This document shows, piece by piece, positions 1 to 5,392 of a stretch of 6,477 bases of DNA. The notes under the pieces were generated by a model that did no database searches, was not told where the DNA came from, and was given only the letters and a program-made list of their open reading frames with translations. Made by a program: the position numbers and the translations under genes. Numbering within the stretch: the stretch's first letter is position 1; each line of letters starts with the position of its first letter. The DNA is from an uncultured Lachnoclostridium sp. Its GTDB lineage: Bacteria > Bacillota > Clostridia > Lachnospirales > Lachnospiraceae. The stretch is taken from NCBI GenBank assembly GCA_902464595.1, contig CABQJX010000139.1, positions 1 through 6,477 on the forward strand. Direction: 5' to 3'.

Positions 1-266
1 TCATGGGCCATGATAAATTTGATCCCGCCGATCTCAAACCGGCTCACCGTACCAAGGCCCCCAGACCAGGGGCCCCGGTCATTGTTTCCCCGGACCCCGT
101 AAAAAGGCTGCCCCACCTCCAGCTTATGATAGATCATCTGGCTGTCAAAATCCCCGGCGTGGACGATCACGTCGCAGGTGTCCAGAATGCGCTCTACCTC
201 CGGCCTAAGGACGCCATGGGTATCCGCCAGGACAGCCACACGTATAGGCTCTGTCTCCATACTCAT
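1..266 (-). CDS. Metallophosphoesterase, YfcE/MJ0936-like (partial, C-terminus off the left edge)
   Basis: The first 88 residues of a calcineurin-like phosphoesterase are visible, beginning MSMETEPIRVAVLADTHG. Metal-site motifs appear in the family order: D15-x-H17 (ADTHG), G38-D39 (HAGDF), and G60-N61-N62-D63 (VRGNND), followed by H88 just before the window edge. The family hydrolyses phosphodiester or phosphomonoester bonds using two divalent metals, in the cytoplasm; the natural substrate of this member cannot be told from sequence. The remaining metal-binding histidines would lie off the edge. The residue after H88 begins with GA and so is Asp or Glu, not the Gly of the common HGH motif. 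The start at 264-266 has an AGAGG Shine-Dalgarno four bases upstream, overlapping the engB stop; a second ATG at 258-260 has a ten-base spacer and is a real alternative. The 8-bp gap to engB suggests co-transcription with lon and engB. The family call is firm; the exact start is not. Confidence 0.88.
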   Translation of the reverse strand, partial: MSMETEPIRVAVLADTHGVLRPEVERILDTCDVIVHAGDFDSQMIYHKLEVGQPFYGVRGNNDRGPWSGGLGTVSRFEIGGIKFIMAH

Positions 267-274
267 TTAACCTC

Positions 275-886
275 TTATCCCTTTTGCGTTTCTGTCTCTC
301 CGGTCAAAGATGCCTCCTCGATCAGGCTCCATATCTCCTCCCGTCCCTGCTTTGTCTCAGCAGAAAATGGGATGATGACCCCGCTTTTTTCCATTCCCAG
401 TCCTTCCCGCACCATTTTCACATGCTTTTGGATCTGGCTCCGGTTGATCTTGTCCATCTTTGTGGCAATAATCACGGGCTGGTATCCGTTGTAAATGATC
501 CAGTCATACATCATCTTGTCATTGGCAGATGGCTCATGGCGAATGTCAATGAGGAGGAATACCATTTTTAGCATTTGGGAGTTTCTCAGATACCGCTCGA
601 TCATTTTCCCCCATTTTTCCTTTGCCTCCAGAGACACTTTTGCATAACCGTATCCCGGAAGATCCACATAATAAAGGCTGTTGTTGATATTATAAAAATT
701 GATGGTCTGGGTCTTTCCCGGCTGGGATGAGGTTCTGGCATAAGCCTTCCGGTTCATCAATGCATTGATCAATGATGATTTCCCCACATTGGACTTTCCC
801 GCAAAAGCAAATTCCGGCAGTGTGTTCTCCGGCAGCTTGCTGGTCACTCCGCATACTGTTTCCAGATTTACGTCTCGAATGATCAT
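275..886 (-). CDS. engB: Ribosome biogenesis GTP-binding protein EngB/YsxC/YihA
   Basis: This 203-residue protein has the usual EngB length and all five G motifs of the TRAFAC class: G1 GKSNVGKS at residues 30-37, G2 threonine at T59 within PGKTQT, G3 DLPG at 75-78 followed by the EngB-typical YGYAKV, G4 TKMD at 142-145, and G5 SAE at 175-177. EngB proteins bind GTP and help mature the large (50S) ribosomal subunit in the cytoplasm; the Bacillus homologue YsxC is essential. There is no signal peptide or membrane segment. The ATG at 884-886 overlaps the lon stop codon (ATGA), and an AGGAG Shine-Dalgarno lies seven bases upstream inside the last lon codons, so translation is probably coupled to lon. 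The last ten or so residues (TGETETQKG) are polar and probably disordered. The lon-engB pairing is also found in Bacillus. The identification is secure. Confidence 0.97.
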   Translation of the reverse strand: MIIRDVNLETVCGVTSKLPENTLPEFAFAGKSNVGKSSLINALMNRKAYARTSSQPGKTQTINFYNINNSLYYVDLPGYGYAKVSLEAKEKWGKMIERYLRNSQMLKMVFLLIDIRHEPSANDKMMYDWIIYNGYQPVIIATKMDKINRSQIQKHVKMVREGLGMEKSGVIIPFSAETKQGREEIWSLIEEASLTGETETQKG

Positions 887-3213
887 TTTTTATCTCCTGT
901 TCCTGCTGCAAATGCCTCTGGTATCACATCCTCCATGGACTTCACATAAACGATCTCTAAGCCTCTGGTAATCTCCTTTGACAGCTCTGCCATATCAGGG
1001 CGGTTCTTATCCGGAACAAGCACCTTCTTAATATGAGCCATTCTTGCCGCCAAAATTTTCTCCTTTAAGCCGCCAATGGGAAGAACCCGCCCTCTCAGGG
1101 TGATCTCACCGGTCATGGCAACCTTTGCGAGCACCGGCCTTCCCGTTACAGCAGACAGCATGGCCGTGGCCATGGTAATACCGGCAGAAGGCCCGTCCTT
1201 TGGAACTGCTCCCTCCGGAATATGGATATGAAGGTCATGCTTTTCAAAGTAATCGTCCGCCACCTGATAATCCGGGCAGACCGAGCGGATATAAGTGAGT
1301 GCTGTCTGGGCTGATTCCTTCATAACATCTCCCAGCTGTCCTGTCATAAGAAGGTTCCCCTTTCCAGGCATCACATTGACCTCGATCTGAAGGGTATCTC
1401 CTCCCACGCTGGTCCAGGCCAGTCCTCGCACAATACCGATCTGGTCTTCCTCGTTGGCGTCCTCAAAGGTCACCTTCTCCTTGCCCAGATATTTTTCCAG
1501 GTTGCTCTCTGTTACACGGATGGACTTTTTCTTGTTTTCCAAAAATTGTCTGGCTGCTTTCCGGCATACATCTCCGATGCGCCGCTCCAGATTTCTGACG
1601 CCCGCTTCCCTGGTGTAATTATGTATGATCTTCTCCAGGCTGGCGTCGGAAAAAATAAGCTGATCTTCCTTTAAGCCGTTTCTCTCCCTCTGTTTTCCAA
1701 CCAGATAATCTTTGGCGATATGGAATTTCTCATTTTCTGTGTAGCTGTTGACTTCGATGACCTCCATACGATCCAAAAGGGGCCCCGGAATGGTCTGGGT
1801 CGTGTTGGCCGTAGCAATAAACAGCACCTGGGATAGGTCAATGGGGGTCTCTACATAGTGATCCCTGAACTTTACATTCTGCTCCCCATCTAATACCTCC
1901 AAAAGGGCAGATGATGTGTCGCCTTTGTAATCGCTGCTGACCTTGTCGATCTCGTCCAGAAGCATCAGGGGATTGCAGACTCCTGCCTGGCGCATCCCCT
2001 CTGCGATCCGTCCCGGCATAGCTCCCACATACGTCTTTCTGTGTCCCCGGATCTCCGCCTCATCCCGGACGCCTCCAAGGCTTATGCGCACATATTTTTT
2101 GTTTAACGCCTTCGCCACAGAGCGGGCGATGGAGGTTTTTCCCGTTCCCGGAGGCCCTACCAGGCAGATAATGGGGCTGGTTCCCTTCTTTGTCAGGGTA
2201 CGCACTGCCAGATACTCTAAGATCCGGTCTTTCACCTTTTCCAGTCCATAGTGATCCTCATTTAAGATCTTCTGAGCATGCTTTATGTCGTCGTTATCCT
2301 TTGACATTTTCTTCCAAGGGAGTTCCAGCAGAGTCTCCACATAAGTCCGCAGCACATTGGCCTCCTGGCTTCCCGGAGGCATGATGCGGAACCGCTCGAT
2401 CTCCTTGAACAGCTTTTCCTTGACCTCTTTATCCGCCTTTAAGGCTCCCACCCTCTTGCGGTAATCGTCTGCATCCGATATTCCGTCCTCTCCCAGCTCC
2501 TGGCGGATCACCTTCATCTGCTCCCGCAGGATATATTCCTTCTGGTTCTGGTCAATATTTGCCTTTACCTTGTCCTGGAACTCCTTTTTGATGCGGAAGA
2601 TCTCCATTTCCGCCAAAAGGGTCTGCATCACCACCTCATAGCGGGAGGAGATGGTATCCTGCTCTAAGACTGCCTGGCGGATGGTGTAATCCCAGGGCAG
2701 CTGAACGGCGATCTGGTCTAACAGCTCCTCCAGCTCCGTCGCAAGCAGAAGGCCGGGAATCGCCTCCTTTGCCAGCTTCGGATTTACTTTTCCATATTCT
2801 TCCAGTTTTTCCTTCAGGATCCGTACCATGGCCTCTTTCACCAGATGATCCAGCTCCTCCTCCTGATCCGTTAAAGGAGCCACCTGTGCCATAAGGGCTA
2901 CGCCCTCCTCCTCCAAGGAAATGAGCTCTGCCCGCTCCAGCCCCTCTACCAGGACGCGGACCACCTTGCCTGGCAGCTTCACCATCTGCTTCACGAGAGC
3001 GATGGAGCCGATCTGGTACAGGTCAGACTGTTCCGGCTCCACCACCTCCGGATGCCTCTGGGCCACCAAAAACAGCTTCTGGTCTCCCACCATGGCCCGC
3101 TCCACCGAAGCCACGGATCTCGGTCTATTTATGTCAAAATGCAGCACCATGCCAGGGAGTATGGAAAGTCCCCTTAAAGCCACGGCCGGCATTGTAATCA
3201 GTTGTTCTCCCAT
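883..3213 (-). CDS. lon: ATP-dependent protease La (LonA type)
   Basis: A full-length 776-residue LonA. The N-terminal substrate-binding domain spans about residues 5-200, followed by a helical region at about 200-310 (including QKEYILREQMKVIRQELG at 224-241). The AAA+ module has Walker A GPPGTGKT at 353-360, Walker B LLDEID ending at D423, sensor-1 N470, a likely arginine finger R482, and the sensor-2 segment GVRNLERR near 538-545. The C-terminal peptidase domain carries the Ser-Lys dyad: S676 in PKDGPSAG and K719 in GGLKEK, with the same 43-residue spacing as in Escherichia coli Lon. Lon is a cytoplasmic homohexamer that degrades misfolded and selected regulatory proteins. The ATG at 3211-3213 is preceded by GAGGTGA seven bases upstream, which supports it over Met8. 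No lonB-like membrane anchor is present. The gene follows a terminator and has a candidate promoter of its own; I see no CtsR or CIRCE operator. It overlaps engB by 4 bp. Confidence 0.98.
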   Translation of the reverse strand: MGEQLITMPAVALRGLSILPGMVLHFDINRPRSVASVERAMVGDQKLFLVAQRHPEVVEPEQSDLYQIGSIALVKQMVKLPGKVVRVLVEGLERAELISLEEEGVALMAQVAPLTDQEEELDHLVKEAMVRILKEKLEEYGKVNPKLAKEAIPGLLLATELEELLDQIAVQLPWDYTIRQAVLEQDTISSRYEVVMQTLLAEMEIFRIKKEFQDKVKANIDQNQKEYILREQMKVIRQELGEDGISDADDYRKRVGALKADKEVKEKLFKEIERFRIMPPGSQEANVLRTYVETLLELPWKKMSKDNDDIKHAQKILNEDHYGLEKVKDRILEYLAVRTLTKKGTSPIICLVGPPGTGKTSIARSVAKALNKKYVRISLGGVRDEAEIRGHRKTYVGAMPGRIAEGMRQAGVCNPLMLLDEIDKVSSDYKGDTSSALLEVLDGEQNVKFRDHYVETPIDLSQVLFIATANTTQTIPGPLLDRMEVIEVNSYTENEKFHIAKDYLVGKQRERNGLKEDQLIFSDASLEKIIHNYTREAGVRNLERRIGDVCRKAARQFLENKKKSIRVTESNLEKYLGKEKVTFEDANEEDQIGIVRGLAWTSVGGDTLQIEVNVMPGKGNLLMTGQLGDVMKESAQTALTYIRSVCPDYQVADDYFEKHDLHIHIPEGAVPKDGPSAGITMATAMLSAVTGRPVLAKVAMTGEITLRGRVLPIGGLKEKILAARMAHIKKVLVPDKNRPDMAELSKEITRGLEIVYVKSMEDVIPEAFAAGTGDKK
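894..898 (-). promoter_or_regulatory. Ribosome binding site of engB, embedded in the lon 3' end
   Basis: AGGAG on the minus strand, seven bases before the engB ATG. It lies within the codons for Gly-Thr-Gly-Asp near the Lon C-terminus, so ribosomes finishing lon pass directly over it. Together with the ATGA stop/start overlap this supports the chosen engB start and suggests translational coupling. Confidence 0.85.
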
Positions 3214-3220
3214 TCAATCT

Positions 3221-3227
3221 TCACCTC
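3221..3227 (-). promoter_or_regulatory. Ribosome binding site of lon
   Basis: GAGGTGA on the minus strand, with a seven-base spacer to the ATG at 3211-3213. It fixes the lon start at Met1; from Met8 (MPAVALRG) the spacer would be too long. Confidence 0.85.
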
Positions 3228-3266
3228 AAATGTATCAAAACGCGTAAAAAAGACTGCCGCAAAAAT

Positions 3267-3295
3267 ATCTTATTAGAAGATTTCCATCTTGTAAA
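3267..3295 (-). promoter_or_regulatory. Candidate sigma-A-type promoter of lon, inside the terminator loop
   Basis: TTTACA (3295-3290, five of six matches to TTGACA), a 17-base spacer, and TAAGAT (3272-3267, four of six matches to TATAAT) on the minus strand. The predicted start near 3260 gives a leader of about 47 bases with a good Shine-Dalgarno before lon. Transcripts starting there would lack the ascending terminator arm and so could not form the terminator. The AT-rich repeat could produce such a match by chance, and the -10 is mediocre, so this is a prediction only. Confidence 0.45.
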
Positions 3296-3305
3296 AGATT
3301 TCCAT
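3267..3305 (-). repeat. Tandem repeat of about 18 bp forming two mini-hairpins
   Basis: The 11-mer ATGGAAATCTT occurs at 3305-3295 and again at 3287-3277, exactly 18 bp apart, and each copy is followed by a diverged spacer and AAG-AT. Each unit can fold as ATCTT-loop-AAGAT: 3299-3295 with 3290-3286 (four-base loop), and 3281-3277 with 3271-3267 (five-base loop). An alternative, mutually exclusive hairpin uses AAGAT 3290-3286 with ATCTT 3281-3277 around a GGAA (GNRA-type) loop. The repeat lies wholly between the two arms of the terminator stem. Whether it is functional or a local duplication is unknown. Confidence 0.7.
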
Positions 3306-3343
3306 TTGCGACAGCCTCTTTCATTTTCAACCATACAGGCAGC

Positions 3344-4657
3344 CTATGCGATTTCCCCCGCTTTACCGCCGCGAAGGCGGTCTGTCAATGAACGGCGGGC
3401 AGCAGCCGGCGGCATATCGCGGTATACAAATTCCGGCTTCCCTGTCTTTTTTACCACATCTCCGGTAATCGTACAGATCCCGATGGAATCATCGGAAGGG
3501 ATCTCATACATCAGATCCATCATGACAGATTCCAAGATGGAACGGAGCCCTCTTGCTCCAATCTTGCGCTCCACTGCCAAGCTGGCAATTTCTTCCAAAG
3601 CTTCCGGAGTAAATTCCAGTTTCACATCATCCAGTTCAAACAGTTTCTGATACTGCTTGGTCAGAGCATTCTTCGGCTCGGACAGGATCCTCACCATAGC
3701 CTCCTTTGTCAGCTGCTCTAAGGCAACGGTGACTGGCACACGGCCGATAAACTCCGGGATCAATCCAAAACGGGTCAGATCCTGGGGCTCTGCCATCTTG
3801 AGAAGCTCATCAATATCCAGGGCATTGCGGCTTACTACCTGTGCGTTAAAGCCGATGGAACCGGCGCTGAGGCGCTGTTCTACGATCTTTTCCAGACCGT
3901 CAAAGGCTCCTCCGCAGATAAAGAGGATATTGGTGGTGTCGATCTGAAGCAGCTCCTGATGCGGATGCTTCCTTCCTCCCTGAGGCGGAACACTGGCTAC
4001 CGTTCCCTCCAGGATCTTTAAGAGGGCCTGCTGCACTCCCTCACCGGACACATCCCTGGTGATGGATACGTTCTCAGACTTCTTTGTGATCTTATCAATC
4101 TCATCAATATAGATGATGCCGTACTCTGCCCTGGCAATATCGTAATCTGCCGCCTGGATCAGCTTTAAGAGGATATTCTCCACGTCCTCACCCACGTAGC
4201 CCGCCTCTGTAAGAGCGGTGGCATCCGCAATGGCAAAAGGAACATTGAGGATCTTGGCCAGCGTCTGCGCCAGATAGGTCTTGCCGGAGCCGGTAGGCCC
4301 GATCATGAGGATATTGCTCTTTTGCACATCCACATCCATATTCTGGCAGGCAGTAACACGCTTGTAATGGTTATAGACTGCAACGGACAGCACCTTTTTG
4401 GCCTCATCCTGCCCGATCACATATTCGTCCAGGAAGGTCTTGATCTCCTTTGGTTTTAAGAGATGGATGTCGGACAGGCCTGAATCCTGTTCCTCCTCCC
4501 CTGCTAACTCCTCCTCCAGGATCTCAGAGCACAGCTCAATACACTCGTCGCAGATATAGACATTGCTTCCGCCTGTACCGGCGATCATCTTCCGTACCTG
4601 ATCCTGAGTCCTTCCGCAGAAGGAGCAGCGGATCGTGTCATCTGGTCTCATTGGCAT
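3344..4657 (-). CDS. clpX: ATP-dependent unfoldase ClpX
   Basis: A 437-residue ClpX. The N-terminal zinc-binding domain has C11-x2-C14 and C36-x2-C39. The AAA+ domain shows Walker A GPTGSGKT at 120-127, the GYVGED pore loop with Y154, Walker B IYIDEID with D185 and E186, the RKH pore loop at 229-231, the arginine finger region FIGR with R306, and sensor-2 GARGLR with R369. The IGF tripeptide at 268-270 is the loop that docks onto ClpP. ClpX is a cytoplasmic hexamer that recognises, unfolds and threads tagged substrates into ClpP. It follows clpP by 25 bp, so the two are probably co-transcribed. The start at 4655-4657 has only weak purine-rich upstream sequence (GAAAGGTTAGG, nearest AGG six bases away); Met3 is a less likely alternative. 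Two minor oddities are a three-residue-longer loop between the zinc knuckles than in Escherichia coli and an Arg-rich C-terminal tail (about 418-437) beyond the conserved fold. Confidence 0.98.
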   Translation of the reverse strand: MPMRPDDTIRCSFCGRTQDQVRKMIAGTGGSNVYICDECIELCSEILEEELAGEEEQDSGLSDIHLLKPKEIKTFLDEYVIGQDEAKKVLSVAVYNHYKRVTACQNMDVDVQKSNILMIGPTGSGKTYLAQTLAKILNVPFAIADATALTEAGYVGEDVENILLKLIQAADYDIARAEYGIIYIDEIDKITKKSENVSITRDVSGEGVQQALLKILEGTVASVPPQGGRKHPHQELLQIDTTNILFICGGAFDGLEKIVEQRLSAGSIGFNAQVVSRNALDIDELLKMAEPQDLTRFGLIPEFIGRVPVTVALEQLTKEAMVRILSEPKNALTKQYQKLFELDDVKLEFTPEALEEIASLAVERKIGARGLRSILESVMMDLMYEIPSDDSIGICTITGDVVKKTGKPEFVYRDMPPAAARRSLTDRLRGGKAGEIA

Positions 4658-4682
4658 ATGATACCTAACCTTTCATTCCTAT

Positions 4683-5264
4683 TTAGTGATGGGCAATGAT
4701 CTCATCAATCAAACCGTACTCCTTAGCCTCCAGAGCAGACATATAGTTATCTCTCTCTGTATCCCGCTCGATCACCTCTAAGGGCTTTCCTGTGTTGGCG
4801 GCCAGGATCTCATTTAATTTTCTCTTGGTCTTTAAAATATTCTCCGCTACGATCTGGATTTCCGTAGCCTGTCCCCTGGCTCCTCCAGAGGGCTGATGGA
4901 TCATGATCTCTGCATTGGGCAGGGCAAAGCGTTTTCCTTTTGCTCCCCCAGAGAGAAGGAATGCCCCCATGCTGGCTGCCATTCCAATACATATGGTGGA
5001 CACGTCGCACTTGATATAATTCATGGTGTCGTAAATAGCGAATCCCGCAGAAACAGAACCGCCTGGACTATTAATATACAAGTGAATATCTTTTCCGGGA
5101 TCTTCTGATTCCAGGAACAGTAACTGGGCCACCACCAGGCTGGCGGAAACATCGTTTACCTCCTCACCCAGGAATATGATCCTCTCCTTCAGAAGTCTCG
5201 AATAAATGTCATAGGAACGCTCTCCCCGGCTGGTCTGCTCAATGACATAAGGCACTAAACTCAT
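4683..5264 (-). CDS. clpP: ATP-dependent Clp protease proteolytic subunit ClpP
   Basis: A 193-residue ClpP with the complete catalytic triad: S98 in GMAASMGA, H123 in MIHQP, and D172 in ERDTERDNYMSA. The N-terminus (MSLVPYVIEQTSRGERSYDIYSRLL) matches the axial-loop region of mature ClpP, with at most a very short propeptide. ClpP assembles into a double heptameric barrel in the cytoplasm and degrades proteins delivered by ClpX or other Clp ATPases; the partner is the next gene. The ATG at 5262-5264 is set by a perfect AGGAGG Shine-Dalgarno eight bases upstream (5273-5278), the strongest in the window. The 127-bp gap behind tig holds a stem-loop and an isolated TATAAA. No tandem GGTCAAA (CtsR) or CIRCE element is visible upstream, unlike many Bacilli clpP genes. 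Only one clpP copy is in the window; others elsewhere in the genome cannot be excluded. Confidence 0.98.
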   Translation of the reverse strand: MSLVPYVIEQTSRGERSYDIYSRLLKERIIFLGEEVNDVSASLVVAQLLFLESEDPGKDIHLYINSPGGSVSAGFAIYDTMNYIKCDVSTICIGMAASMGAFLLSGGAKGKRFALPNAEIMIHQPSGGARGQATEIQIVAENILKTKRKLNEILAANTGKPLEVIERDTERDNYMSALEAKEYGLIDEIIAHH

Positions 5265-5272
5265 TTAACCTA

Positions 5273-5278
5273 CCTCCT
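5273..5278 (-). promoter_or_regulatory. Ribosome binding site of clpP
   Basis: A perfect AGGAGG on the minus strand, eight bases before the ATG at 5262-5264. It fixes the clpP start and indicates efficient translation. Confidence 0.9.
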
Positions 5279-5308
5279 GTTTCTATCCGCTTTTATAAAT
5301 AAGAAACC

Positions 5309-5372
5309 GGGAGATCCACTCCAGTGACAGGAAGCGTCTGGGACGCCTCCCCCCAGTTTTCGTGGATCCCCC
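5309..5372 (-). terminator. Two-tier stem-loop between tig and clpP, probable terminator or attenuator
   Basis: On the minus-strand RNA, GGGGGAUCCAC (5372-5362) pairs with GUGGAUCUCCC (5319-5309) over 11 continuous pairs with one G-U. Inside lies a second stem, GGAGGCGUC (5350-5342) with GACGCUUCC (5338-5330), nine pairs with one G-U and a CCA loop. The two are separated by an 11/10-base internal loop. A U-rich but interrupted tract (UUUCUUAUUUAU) follows after two G residues. The structure begins 20 bp past the tig stop. It is stable in the tig direction but the U-tract is imperfect, so partial termination, attenuation or protection of the tig mRNA 3' end are all possible. Confidence 0.6.
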
Positions 5373-5392
5373 TATATGATCTGCACAGCTTT

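Larger units (their letters stand above)
3246..3317 (-). terminator. Intrinsic terminator after clpX with a large structured loop
   Basis: On the minus-strand RNA, AGGCUGUCGCAAA (3317-3305) pairs with UUUGCGGCAGUCU (3263-3251) as 13 continuous base pairs, two of them G-U. A run of U residues follows (3251-3246) before ACGCG. The stem begins 26 bp after the clpX stop codon. Read on the plus strand, the two wobble pairs become A-C mismatches and no comparable T-run follows the stem, so the structure belongs to clpX-direction transcription. The 41-base loop (3304-3264) is unusually long for a terminator but can fold into two small hairpins of its own, which would bring the stem arms together. 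It is likely to end or attenuate the clpP-clpX transcript before lon; its efficiency cannot be judged from sequence. Confidence 0.75.

Noticed and set aside
64..80. GC-rich palindrome GGGGCCCC flanked by GACC/GGTC
   Set aside because: It falls in the conserved GNNDRGPW coding segment of the phosphoesterase, and the codons explain it.
302..308. GGTCAAA heptamer resembling half a CtsR site
   Set aside because: A single copy inside the engB coding region with no tandem partner and far from any promoter position.
3..494. Plus-strand 163-codon open frame at the left edge
   Set aside because: It lies antisense to the phosphoesterase and engB genes, both with intact family motifs; the translation has no recognisable domain and the frame has no convincing Shine-Dalgarno.
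690..911. Second minus-strand frame overlapping the engB 5' end and lon 3' end
   Set aside because: Out of frame with both EngB and Lon, which account fully for the sequence, and it has no domain.
3306..3650. Plus-strand 114-codon open frame over the clpX 3' end
   Set aside because: It is antisense to conserved ClpX sequence and begins inside the terminator; its Ser-rich translation is typical of a shadow frame.
5292..5297. TATAAA, a -10-like hexamer upstream of clpP
   Set aside because: Good match to TATAAT, but nothing resembling TTGACA at 15-19 bases upstream and no extended -10; it falls in an AT-rich tract behind the stem-loop, so a promoter is possible but not supported.
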